The translations under genes and the position numbers were made by a program. From positions 594,501-658,500 of the forward strand of contig JADJYQ010000001.1 of the NCBI GenBank assembly GCA_016719615.1: 64,000 nt of DNA, read 5' to 3'. Under the pieces are notes generated by a model. It saw nothing but the letters and a program-made list of their open reading frames with translations, was not told where the DNA came from and searched no databases. Each line of letters opens with the position of its first letter. The stretch's first letter is position 1. The DNA is from Saprospiraceae bacterium. GTDB lineage: Bacteria; Bacteroidota; Bacteroidia; Chitinophagales; Saprospiraceae. This document shows, in pieces, positions 17,931 through 25,975 of this stretch.

Positions 17931-18291
17931 CTAACAAACGTTCGTTAGTTTAGTTTTGATTTTCTGCATCCTTTTGATGCATTTAATCTTTTAAACATTT
18001 TGCACCCTAAGATGTTGTTGCGTACCTACGGCACGCTGTGGAGTTTTCTAGGAGTTTTACCAATATGATGGCCCTACGGGACATGAACAAGGGTCAAGAG
18101 TTAATGGTCAAAAGTCAAGAGCTCAAAGCTCAAAGCAATATATTATTAACAAGTAAAGTGAGAAAAATAAATTGAAAATAGTCGATTTTTATTGAACTAA
18201 CATACGTTAGTACATGTTGTTTACTAACAGACTAACAGACTAACAGACTAACAGACTAACAGACTAACAGACTAACAGACTAACAGACTAA
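17931..18291. repeat. Intergenic repeats: CTAAC palindromes and 8-bp CAGACTAA tandem array
   Basis: In the 488-bp gap after hscB are the palindrome CTAACAAACGTTCGTTAG (17931-17948), the motif CTAACATACGTTAG (18197-18210, identical to 289-302) and about eight tandem copies of ACTAACAG (18223-18291). A segment around 18090-18140 also repeats GTCAAGAG/CTCAAAGC short words. No coding frame is evident. The arrangement copies that at 241-570 and marks one dispersed intergenic repeat family. Confidence 0.7.
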
Positions 18292-18352
18292 GCCTCAAAG
18301 CCTACAAAACCATACCTGGCATAAAAAACTTTTCCCCTTAAGCTCTATAACT

Positions 18353-19672
18353 TTAAGCTTTAGCCCCTTCTCCTCCTGTCTTGCGATATACAAGCAAAAC
18401 TGCCATGAAAACCCAATAATGTCTGAAATTCATGATATCCATGGAAATGGATTCAGCAAAGATGATAAAGGTGAGCAAAACCAACAAAAAGGAAAAATGA
18501 TCCTGTAAGGGCCACAAGTAAATTAAATTGAGGATAATGTATATCGCGAAACCAAGCAGTATTAGGAAAGCAAATATACCACTTGTTGCGAGGCTACCCA
18601 GCCAGGTCGAATGCGGATCATAAGCAGGTAGGTTGGAGGGATATTGTCCCTTTTCTTTGAGTGCATCCACAGAAGAATTATAATTATCAGGACCTGTTCC
18701 AAACCATTTGTGTTCTTTAAAAATTTGCCAGGCTGTTTTTTTAAAAGTGTAATAGCCTGAACCGTAAATCGCAAAATCAGATCCTTCATAAATACATTCG
18801 TTAGAAGTATACGGGGTGGTACGAAATTCTTGAGCATCTATTTGGTGTTTGTCCACAATTAAAAAATGAGTCATGATAGCGTGAAGTAAAAAGGTAGCGA
18901 TTCCCATCAGGAGGATCATACTTTTATGAATTTTGTATTTGAAACCGAATAAGGCGATCCAGATAAAGCCAATAAATAAAACGGATTTGGATAGGGTCAA
19001 GACAGATACCAGCGAAAAAAAGATAGAGGCAATTAAATCTTGTTTTTTTTGAGTTCGCCAAAGGAAATCGTATAAACTGAAACCAATGGCTAAACTGATG
19101 ATCGAGACATACATCGCAGGGGTTGTAGTAAATCCTTGCAGGCGAAAGGCATCTCCAAAATAAGGATAGTTATAAAAAATTTGGGCGGTCGCGTTAGGTT
19201 TCCAAAAAACAGAGGATAAAAAAGTGATCAATGCAATGCTACTCATTGCCCAGGCCAGATTTGCGAAAGCAACAGTAATTTTTTCTTTCAATATTTTTGT
19301 ATCTAAATTTTTAAATCCAACATAGAAGATTAAATAAACTAAAATCAAGTAGCCGATGCCGAGGCATTCCAAAAATCCTCCGATCCCGGGATTTATAATA
19401 AAGGAAATGAAATGGATAAGTAGCCAAAACAAAGCAAGTAAAGCAGCAGATGATTTTAACAAAGGAGAGAAATGATTGAAGACCTCCTTTATTGGATACT
19501 TAAGCGCGTAATAAACGAGCCCTGATATAAAAACAAATTCAGGTAATTGAATTTTATCATTTACGATCGGAAAAAAGAAGATATGCTGAAAGCCACATGA
19601 CAAAAGGTAAATACTCCAAAAGTCAGGAAAGTAATTTGATAATTTTTGATGTGCTGCAGTTAGGACAGACAT
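18353..19672 (-). CDS. O-antigen ligase/polymerase-like membrane protein
   Basis: A 439-aa protein with about 11 transmembrane helices. The large periplasmic loop after residue ~270 includes FKEHKWFGTGPDNYNSS and DPHSTWLGSLATSGI, the conserved signature of the Wzy/WaaL O-antigen ligase family (Wzy_C), which joins polysaccharide chains in the periplasm. The actual polymer is unknown and no other polysaccharide genes flank it. It starts with ATG at 19672. Confidence 0.8.
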   Translation of the reverse strand: MSVLTAAHQKLSNYFPDFWSIYLLSCGFQHIFFFPIVNDKIQLPEFVFISGLVYYALKYPIKEVFNHFSPLLKSSAALLALFWLLIHFISFIINPGIGGFLECLGIGYLILVYLIFYVGFKNLDTKILKEKITVAFANLAWAMSSIALITFLSSVFWKPNATAQIFYNYPYFGDAFRLQGFTTTPAMYVSIISLAIGFSLYDFLWRTQKKQDLIASIFFSLVSVLTLSKSVLFIGFIWIALFGFKYKIHKSMILLMGIATFLLHAIMTHFLIVDKHQIDAQEFRTTPYTSNECIYEGSDFAIYGSGYYTFKKTAWQIFKEHKWFGTGPDNYNSSVDALKEKGQYPSNLPAYDPHSTWLGSLATSGIFAFLILLGFAIYIILNLIYLWPLQDHFSFLLVLLTFIIFAESISMDIMNFRHYWVFMAVLLVYRKTGGEGAKA

Positions 19673-19788
19673 TTTTAAAAATGAATTTTCATTAAAGGTA
19701 ATGACTCCTTGATCATACCCTGTGGATGATTTGTTGCCGCTATTACCTTACGAATCCATTTTTACCGGCTGTTGAAAATGCAGAAGAC

Positions 19789-20115
19789 TTAGACTGCGAA
19801 ACTCTCACCGCAACCACAGGTTCGGGAGGCATTTGGATTATTGAAGTAAAATCCTTTACCCTGCAAACCATCAGAAAATTCAAGTGTGGAGTTGAATAAG
19901 TAAAGAAAGGATTTCAGATCTGTTACAATTTTTTCACCATTATCTTCAAACACCTGATCATTGGCTTGGGTCTCGTTGTCGAAATCCATTTTATAACTTA
20001 AGCCACTGCATCCTCCACTGGTGACAGAAACGCGGATGAAAAAGTTAGGATCCAGGCCTGAAGATTTCCGGATCTCTTCAATTTTTTGTTTTGCTGTTGG
20101 GCCTACGTAAATCAT
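19789..20115 (-). CDS. iscA: IscA/HesB-type iron-sulfur assembly protein
   Basis: A 108-aa A-type carrier with the three invariant cysteines: C36 in SGGCSGLSY and the pair in RTCGCGESF at the C-terminus. It transfers Fe-S clusters to apoproteins. Its ATG overlaps the end of iscU by four bases, and iscS is just upstream, so it is the last gene of an iscS-iscU-iscA operon. Confidence 0.95.
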   Translation of the reverse strand: MIYVGPTAKQKIEEIRKSSGLDPNFFIRVSVTSGGCSGLSYKMDFDNETQANDQVFEDNGEKIVTDLKSFLYLFNSTLEFSDGLQGKGFYFNNPNASRTCGCGESFAV

Positions 20116-20506
20116 GAAATGCTAACCAGATTTTTTTGTTTATAATCTTTGATGGCGCTTTTGATGGCATCTTCAGCCAATACGCTACAATGGATTTTAA
20201 CAGGTGGCAAAGCCAATTCTTCTACGATAGCCATATTGTCTATGGTCATCGCTTCTTCCAGGCTTTTTCCCTTTAACCATTCCGTTGCGAGTGAAGATGA
20301 TGCTATTGCAGAACCGCAACCAAAAGTTTTAAATTTTGCTTCTTCTATAAGTCCGGACTCCGGATTGACTTTGATTTGTAAGCGCATGACATCCCCACAT
20401 TCAGGAGCGCCGACCAAACCGGTACCTACTGTAGGGTCATTTTTATCAAGGGTTCCAACATTTTTGGATGCTTGAAGTGATCGAGAACTTTTTCTGAATA
20501 GGCCAT
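20112..20506 (-). CDS. iscU: Fe-S cluster scaffold IscU, apparently frameshifted near its N-terminus
   Basis: The open part (20112-20417) starts at MVGAPECGDVMRL and carries all scaffold cysteines (ECGD, FGCGSA, HCSVLAEDA), giving a product that sits between IscS and IscA. The missing N-terminus is present upstream in another frame: an ATG at 20506 encodes MAYSEKVLDHFKHPK. One extra base in the A5 run at 20461-20465 restores the continuous family sequence NVGTLDKNDPTVGTG into VGAPECGD. IscU is normally essential, so a missing base in a homopolymer is more likely than a real loss. Confidence 0.9.
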
Positions 20507-20562
20507 ATTATTGTGTTTAGACTGATTATATTATAACTCTTGCTTTAGGAGCTAAGTTCCAT

Positions 20563-21780
20563 TTAATGCTCTGACCATACGATTTTAGTTAAATCTACGC
20601 CTTCTTTATACATTTCCCAGATGGGCGATAATTCTCGCATGTGGTTTACACCTTGAGCAATAGCTTCAATGGCGAAATCCACGTCGGCCTCTGTATTGAA
20701 CCGACCCAATGAGAGTCGCAATGAAGAATGAGCGAGGTCATCACCTAAGCCCAAAGCAACTAATACATAACTAGGTTCCAGGGAAGCGGAAGTACAAGCT
20801 GAACCCGATGAAACTGCAATATTTTGGTTGAAAGTCATCATCAGACCTTCACCTTCCACATGTTTAAACGACATATTCGTAACATGCGGCATTCGATGTT
20901 CAATATTTCCATTGATATAAACTTCTTCCATTTTTTGAAGACCGGATTCTAATCTATCTCTTAATTTTCGAAGTCTATCTGCTTCAGTGATCATTTCATT
21001 TTTGGCAATTTCGGCCGCTTTGCCAAAACCAACAATTCCGGGCACATTCAAGGTTCCTGAGCGCATGCCTCTTTCATGACCACCACCATCCATTTGGGCA
21101 GTGACTTTTACACGAGGATTTTTACGGCTTACGTAAAGAGCTCCGACACCTTTGGGCCCATACATTTTATGAGCTGTGAAAGTCATCAAATGCACCCCAT
21201 TTTCTCTTGGGTTTATAGGTATTTTACCTACAGCTTGGGTGGCATCACTCATCAATAAAACACCCTTTTTTTCGCAGAGTGCACCTATTTCTTTCATCGG
21301 TTGAATAACACCGGTTTCATTATTAGCCCACATGATGGATACGAGAACGGTATCGGGTCTGATGGCGGCTTCTAATTTTGCAAGATCTATCAAACCATCC
21401 TGTTCGACATCCAAATAAGTGATCTCAGCTCCTTTTTTCTCAAGAACGTGACAAGTATCTAAAACGGCCTTATGCTCTGTTTTGGTAGTGATGATATGTT
21501 TTCCTTTACGGCCATACATTTCATAAACTCCTTTAATGGCCAAATTATCTGCTTCTGTAGCACCACTGGTAAAGATGATTTCTTTTTCATCAGCACCAAT
21601 GAGATCAGCCACCCGTTGGCGACCTAAATCGACGGCAGCTTCAGCTTCCCAACCAAAGGGATGGCTTCTGCTGGCTGCATTGCCGTGGTGTTCAAAAAAA
21701 TAGGGCAACATGGCTTCAACGACCCTTGGGTCACAAGGTGTAGTTGCGTTGTTATCCAAATAGACTTTATGCAATGACAT
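20563..21780 (-). CDS. iscS: Cysteine desulfurase IscS
   Basis: A 405-aa PLP enzyme that takes sulfur from cysteine for Fe-S and tRNA thiolation. Family motifs are intact: YLDNNATTP at the start, TSGATEADN, the PLP-lysine in FTAHKMYGPKG, and the mobile catalytic cysteine in SSGSACTSAS (~residue 330). It is the first gene of the minus-strand isc operon, with 56 bp before iscU. A CAAAnnTA (minus TAnnTTTG) box lies 34-41 bp upstream. Confidence 0.97.
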   Translation of the reverse strand: MSLHKVYLDNNATTPCDPRVVEAMLPYFFEHHGNAASRSHPFGWEAEAAVDLGRQRVADLIGADEKEIIFTSGATEADNLAIKGVYEMYGRKGKHIITTKTEHKAVLDTCHVLEKKGAEITYLDVEQDGLIDLAKLEAAIRPDTVLVSIMWANNETGVIQPMKEIGALCEKKGVLLMSDATQAVGKIPINPRENGVHLMTFTAHKMYGPKGVGALYVSRKNPRVKVTAQMDGGGHERGMRSGTLNVPGIVGFGKAAEIAKNEMITEADRLRKLRDRLESGLQKMEEVYINGNIEHRMPHVTNMSFKHVEGEGLMMTFNQNIAVSSGSACTSASLEPSYVLVALGLGDDLAHSSLRLSLGRFNTEADVDFAIEAIAQGVNHMRELSPIWEMYKEGVDLTKIVWSEH

Positions 21781-21813
21781 TAAAGATTTGATTTATAGTG
21801 GTTTAAGAGAACA

Positions 21814-21821
21814 CAAAAATA
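21814..21821 (-). promoter_or_regulatory. -7 box (TATTTTTG) for the isc operon
   Basis: On the minus strand TATTTTTG matches TAnnTTTG about 34 bp before the iscS ATG. No IscR-like palindrome was recognised by eye. Confidence 0.4.
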
Positions 21822-21999
21822 ACACGAATCACGGAGCTTTGTTTAATCATTTCATCAATACAGCTAAACATTTTTCCAATAATAGACTTAAGTCCTATCG
21901 ACAGCTATTGGGCAATTTAAGGGATTAGGTCAATAACTCAGTGGGGGAAGATTCAGGTAACTTTGTTGATTGGGCATAGGCAAATTTTTATGGATATTA

Positions 22000-22031
22000 T
22001 TGCAATAATCAATAATTATTTCATAATTTTG
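22000..22031 (+). promoter_or_regulatory. Promoter upstream of meaB (TTG, 21 bp, TAATTTTG)
   Basis: TTG at 22000-22002 and TAATTTTG at 22024-22031 form a reasonable Bacteroidota -33/-7 pair with a 21-bp spacer, ending 39 bp before the proposed start of meaB. Confidence 0.5.
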
Positions 22032-22070
22032 TATTGAAATATAGCAGTTTATATATTAAATAATATTATA

Positions 22071-23063
22071 TTGTTATTACCATTGCAAATTGAAAACTGG
22101 CTAAAGAGTATACAATCAGGTGACCGTTTAGCGCTTTCCAAAGCCATCACATTAGTCGAAAGTCACAAATCTGAAGACAGGTTAACTGCTACTCAGCTAA
22201 TGAAGGGCCTAAGTACAAGCCATCATTCTTTGCGAATTGGTATAACTGGACCTCCAGGGGTAGGAAAAAGCAGTTTGATAGAGCATCTGGGACTCCATAT
22301 TATTGAACAAGGACATAAGTTGGCAGTTCTCAGTATAGACCCCAGTTCTGGACTTACATTGGGAAGTATTTTAGGCGATAAGACGCGAATGTCTGTCTTG
22401 TCGCAATCTGATCAGGCCTATATAAGGCCTAGCCCTACAGGTGATCAATTAGGAGGAATTTCAAAAAATACGCGAGAGGCCATACGATTGTGTGAAGCTG
22501 CAGGCTATGATTATGTGATCGTAGAGACGGCTGGTATTGGACAAACAGAATATTTAGTGTCAACGATGGTTGACCTTACGATACTCTTGCATTTGCCCGG
22601 AGCCGGCGACGATTTGCAAGGTATTAAACGAGGCGTGATGGAATGGGCTGATATTTTGGCGATCCATAAAGCCGATGACCCAAAGGATCCCAAAGTATTA
22701 CAAGCCATAGGGGACCTTAAATTGGCGATGCATTTTTTAGAAACCAAAACCAGTGGTTGGGAGCGCAAACTGTTGACGGTAAGCTCCTTAAAAAAAACAG
22801 GGATCAAAGAACTTTGGCAATGTATTTTGGTTTATCAAAAACATATTATAGAAAATGGATATATGTTAAAAGGTAGAAATGAGCAGATGATCAAAGCCTT
22901 TCGCCAAATCTTACAGCAACAAATCTGGAACGCGATCATTCAAACCAAGGATATCGCCAAGCATATTGGAGAAACAGAAAAAAATATTTATTCTCTCAAT
23001 TTAACACCTGAAGAAGCAGTTATTCTCACACAGGATTATATTTTTGCGACACTTAAGAAGTAG
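22071..23063 (+). CDS. meaB: MeaB/ArgK-type G3E GTPase for methylmalonyl-CoA mutase
   Basis: A 330-aa GTPase that guards and reloads the B12 cofactor of methylmalonyl-CoA mutase. The Walker A GPPGVGKSS (about residues 60-68), the SIDPSS segment, TRMSVL, the ETAGIGQTE switch region and HKADD base motif are all present. No ATG is available near the conserved start; TTG at 22071 or TTG at 22083 must be used. The mutase genes are not in the window. It is six bases upstream of the M23 peptidase gene. Confidence 0.93.
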   Translation: MLLPLQIENWLKSIQSGDRLALSKAITLVESHKSEDRLTATQLMKGLSTSHHSLRIGITGPPGVGKSSLIEHLGLHIIEQGHKLAVLSIDPSSGLTLGSILGDKTRMSVLSQSDQAYIRPSPTGDQLGGISKNTREAIRLCEAAGYDYVIVETAGIGQTEYLVSTMVDLTILLHLPGAGDDLQGIKRGVMEWADILAIHKADDPKDPKVLQAIGDLKLAMHFLETKTSGWERKLLTVSSLKKTGIKELWQCILVYQKHIIENGYMLKGRNEQMIKAFRQILQQQIWNAIIQTKDIAKHIGETEKNIYSLNLTPEEAVILTQDYIFATLKK

Positions 23064-23068
23064 CAGGT

Positions 23069-24781
23069 ATGAAAAAAATCTTGTGGATCATCCTCGGGGT
23101 CAGTTTTGCATTTACGATAGACGACAATACGCCTCCGGTGGTTCCAGGCTCCATTCGATTAGCAGCGCCTGTTCGAAATTACGTTTCCATTTCAGGCAGT
23201 TTCGGAGAATTGCGAAATAACCATTTCCATGCAGGTATCGATGTGCGTTCCAGTAGAGGAATAGGCGGCGATGATATACTCTCTACTGCTGACGGATATA
23301 TTTCAAAAATCGTTATTGATGCAGAAGATTTAGGTAAGACACTTTATATAAGTCATTTAAATGGACTGGTTTCTGTATATGCACATTTAAACAGATTTCG
23401 ACCGGATTTGGAATACCTTATTCGGCAAAAGCAAATCGACAGTAAGCAGTATCAAGTAGAAATTAATTTTAATCCGGATGAAATCCCGGTTAAACAAGGT
23501 GAATTTGTAGCTTACATGGGCAATACCGGAGCAAGCAGGGGCAAACATCTACATTTTGAGTTGCGCGATTCCCGGGGCGAAGAAGTTTGGGATCCTTTAT
23601 TATTTGGCTTTCCTGTTGAAGATAAAAAAGCACCCAGCATCAGACGTATAAAAGTTACAGGTTATGATCATGAAGGACATGAAGTGTACCATCGGATTTA
23701 TCCGCGCGCTATCATCGAAAAATCAAGCCAAGTATTGGTAGTTCCCGGAGAATCTTTTAGCGTAAGTGTGGATGCCTTGGATTATACGGATCAGTCTCAT
23801 TTTAAGACGGGGATTAAATCCATACAAATGGATGTGGATGGCGAAATGCATTATCAATTTTCGGCGGATAAATGGAAACGTTCGGATACAAAATATATCA
23901 ATGCACATATTGACCATGCAGGTGGAAAGCATAACAGAGGTAAGTTTCATCGTTGTTATTTGTTGAGAGGCAACTGTCTTGGACTTTATGATGCCAAAGA
24001 ATGCAGAGGTTTTATTTCTATGATGGATAGTGCAGATCATGTTGTAAAACTGTCTGTAGCAGATGGAAGCGGAAATTCAAGTTTGCTCGAATTTAAATTG
24101 CGCAAAGCAGCTTATGTTGCAAGACCGAAAAGATCTATTTATAAGGATACTTTATTTTACGACCGGGAAAAAATAATGCTGGGGCAATATTCAAGTTTTT
24201 ATTTTAAAAACGGATCTGTGTACGAAGATTTACATTGTCAGGTAAAGGAAACCGCGAATACACATAAAAATGCATTCAGTGGATTTGCCGGTGTAACTCC
24301 TTATAACAGCTTATTACATTTTCCACTTGAGGTGAGATTAAAACCGGCTAAAGATATTCCGGAAGCCTTAAAATCGAAATGTTTTGTTGCATTGAAAATG
24401 GGAAAAGGGTTTATGAATGTTGGTGGTGTTTGGGAAGATGGAGTCCTTAAAGCTAACGCACGTTCGTTAGGTCCATTTAGCATCATGGTTGATACTACAG
24501 CACCTAAATTGAGTGTTTTAGCACCTAAACGCAAAAAGCAAAAGTGGAACGCACTCAAATTTCGCATTTCTGATAATTTTACAACCAGTAAGGAGTTGCC
24601 TGATTTGGCTTACGATGCGTACATCGACGATCAATGGGTCATCATGGAATATGACAAAAAATATGCATTACTTACGCACCATTTTGAACCATGGTTAAGT
24701 AAAGGGAAGCATCAGTATAAAATAGTGGTGAAAGACCCACTTGGCAATGAAAGAAGTTATACAGGTTCATTTGTACTGTAA
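23069..24781 (+). CDS. M23-family (LytM-type) peptidase
   Basis: A 570-aa exported protein with an N-terminal hydrophobic segment (MKKILWIILGVSFAFT). The peptidase domain is in the first ~200 residues: HFHAGIDV (first zinc ligands), then VYAHLNRF and HLHFELRD with the other conserved His residues, typical of lysostaphin-like endopeptidases that cut peptidoglycan cross-links. The C-terminal ~370 residues appear beta-rich (YTDQSHFKTGIKSIQMDVDG...) and are probably Ig-like and of unknown function. It lies directly after meaB and just before the peroxiredoxin. Confidence 0.88.
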   Translation: MKKILWIILGVSFAFTIDDNTPPVVPGSIRLAAPVRNYVSISGSFGELRNNHFHAGIDVRSSRGIGGDDILSTADGYISKIVIDAEDLGKTLYISHLNGLVSVYAHLNRFRPDLEYLIRQKQIDSKQYQVEINFNPDEIPVKQGEFVAYMGNTGASRGKHLHFELRDSRGEEVWDPLLFGFPVEDKKAPSIRRIKVTGYDHEGHEVYHRIYPRAIIEKSSQVLVVPGESFSVSVDALDYTDQSHFKTGIKSIQMDVDGEMHYQFSADKWKRSDTKYINAHIDHAGGKHNRGKFHRCYLLRGNCLGLYDAKECRGFISMMDSADHVVKLSVADGSGNSSLLEFKLRKAAYVARPKRSIYKDTLFYDREKIMLGQYSSFYFKNGSVYEDLHCQVKETANTHKNAFSGFAGVTPYNSLLHFPLEVRLKPAKDIPEALKSKCFVALKMGKGFMNVGGVWEDGVLKANARSLGPFSIMVDTTAPKLSVLAPKRKKQKWNALKFRISDNFTTSKELPDLAYDAYIDDQWVIMEYDKKYALLTHHFEPWLSKGKHQYKIVVKDPLGNERSYTGSFVL

Positions 24782-24782
24782 C

Positions 24783-25316
24783 ATGGGCCAGGACCAAAAA
24801 TCTAAAGATTATCTCCCTGTATTTAAAGTTAAGATAGGCGATCCCTTTCCTGAACAGGAATTGCGAATCGAAAATGGAACTTATCTGGATTTGAAAAATC
24901 AATCTTCCCAATGGATTGTATTATTTTTTTATCCGCAAGATGATTCGCCCACCTGCACCAAGCAAGCATGTAATTTACGAAACGGTTATACAGAATTACA
25001 ATCGAAGCAAATTCTCCTCTTAGGGGTGAGTCCTGATAACGAACGCAAACATCAACGCTTCATTCAAAAGCATCAGTTGCCTTATTCTTTAGTCGTAGAT
25101 GAGGACAACAAACTAGCTAAAAAACTGGGTGTATTCGGCAAAAAGAAATTTATGGGTATCGTTTACGAGGGTGTCCACAGAACGACATTTGTTTTGGATA
25201 AAGATTTGAAAATATACGGGATCATTTATCCGGTTGTTTCGGGGAAACATGTGGAACAGATCATACACCTCACCCCTGGCCCCGCACAGTGGAGAGGGGC
25301 CAGGGGTGAGGTGTGA
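24783..25316 (+). CDS. BCP/AhpC-type peroxiredoxin with palindrome-encoded C-terminal tail
   Basis: A 177-aa thiol peroxidase. The peroxidatic cysteine is in SPTCTKQAC, with a second Cys five residues later as in 2-Cys Bcp proteins, and the thioredoxin-fold VLFFYPQDDSP segment is clear. ATG 24783 is chosen because the M23 gene ends at 24781. The last ~15 residues (LTPGPAQWRGARGEV) are not family sequence; they are translated from a palindromic repeat at 25265-25313 that has replaced the natural end. Confidence 0.9.
   Translation: MGQDQKSKDYLPVFKVKIGDPFPEQELRIENGTYLDLKNQSSQWIVLFFYPQDDSPTCTKQACNLRNGYTELQSKQILLLGVSPDNERKHQRFIQKHQLPYSLVVDEDNKLAKKLGVFGKKKFMGIVYEGVHRTTFVLDKDLKIYGIIYPVVSGKHVEQIIHLTPGPAQWRGARGEV
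25265..25313. repeat. REP-like palindrome CACCTCACCCCTGGCCCC / GGGGCCAGGGGTGAGGTG
   Basis: An 18-bp perfect inverted repeat with a 13-bp loop. CTCACCCCTGGCCCC-type palindromes are common scattered elements in many bacteria and often resemble REP sequences mobilised by RAYT transposases; no RAYT gene is in the window. It overlaps the 3' end of the peroxiredoxin gene, and the strong hairpin may also serve as a transcription terminator. Confidence 0.75.
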
Positions 25317-25360
25317 AATTTGAATCCCAATGCTTAACTTTACGCATTCAAAAAAAGTAT

Positions 25361-25663
25361 ATGAATCAACAATCATTCCATTCGATCCTCATTTTAGCTG
25401 TTTTAAGCCTGGCTGTATCACTCATACATTGCAAGCCAAAGGCGGAAGAACCCGAACAGGCAAAAATTGAAAAAGTAGATACCAGCGGACCTGAATACAC
25501 GAGTAAATACATATGTCCGATGTTTTGTAAGGGAAGCGGATCTGACCAGCCCGGGGTGTGCCCGGCCTGTGGAATGGATTACGTTTTGAATGAAAACCTC
25601 GACGAAACGAACGAACAAGTCGAACCTGAGGCGCCCGCAGAAGACACTACAACAACACAGTAA
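25361..25663 (+). CDS. Lipoprotein with heavy-metal binding domain
   Basis: A 100-aa lipoprotein: MNQQSFHSILILAVLSLAVS then lipobox LIHC. The mature part has a YICPMFCKGSGS...CPACGMDY segment, the heavy-metal-binding (HMBD) motif found in Bacteroidota copper/heavy-metal efflux proteins, followed by an acidic Glu/Thr-rich tail. It probably binds Cu or a similar metal in the periplasm. The ATG at 25361 gives the signal peptide. No efflux pump genes are beside it. Confidence 0.8.
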   Translation: MNQQSFHSILILAVLSLAVSLIHCKPKAEEPEQAKIEKVDTSGPEYTSKYICPMFCKGSGSDQPGVCPACGMDYVLNENLDETNEQVEPEAPAEDTTTTQ

Positions 25664-25975
25664 TTTGTGTTAATCAGCAAGTTATATATATTATAAAAAA
25701 ATATATTAAATATTTATATATATAATTTGCATACTTATAATAGTTATACATATATTTGCATCATATATAAGTATTCCTTATATATATATTAACCACCTAC
25801 CTGAAGAAACTCCGTACCCGGAGTGGGTTTAAGTATCCTTTTAATAGTCCTTCCAAGAAGCTATCCGGCATGTGGATTTCTGAAGCTTTCGCATACCGGA
25901 AAAATTAAACTGTAATTGATTTTGTCAAACGGGTTCTTCGCGATCCCGCTTGGCTCACACTTAAACCTAAAAGCA
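25664..25975 (+). promoter_or_regulatory. AT-rich promoter region and 5' leader of the large secreted protein
   Basis: The stretch 25680-25790 is almost all A/T. TATATTTG at 25751-25758 matches TAnnTTTG, with a TTG at 25727-25729 as a possible -33, 21 bp away. The ~215-nt leader contains the hairpin ACTCCG-TACC-CGGAGT (about 25810-25825) and a CCGG-containing inverted repeat, so post-transcriptional control is possible. No gene is seen in it. Confidence 0.5.

Noticed and set aside
20149..20475. Plus-strand ORF of 108 aa over iscU
   Set aside because: Antisense shadow of iscU; no start context or family match.
25313..25360. Upstream extension of the heavy-metal lipoprotein to 25313
   Set aside because: It runs through the palindrome and precedes the signal peptide; the ATG at 25361 gives a normal lipoprotein start.
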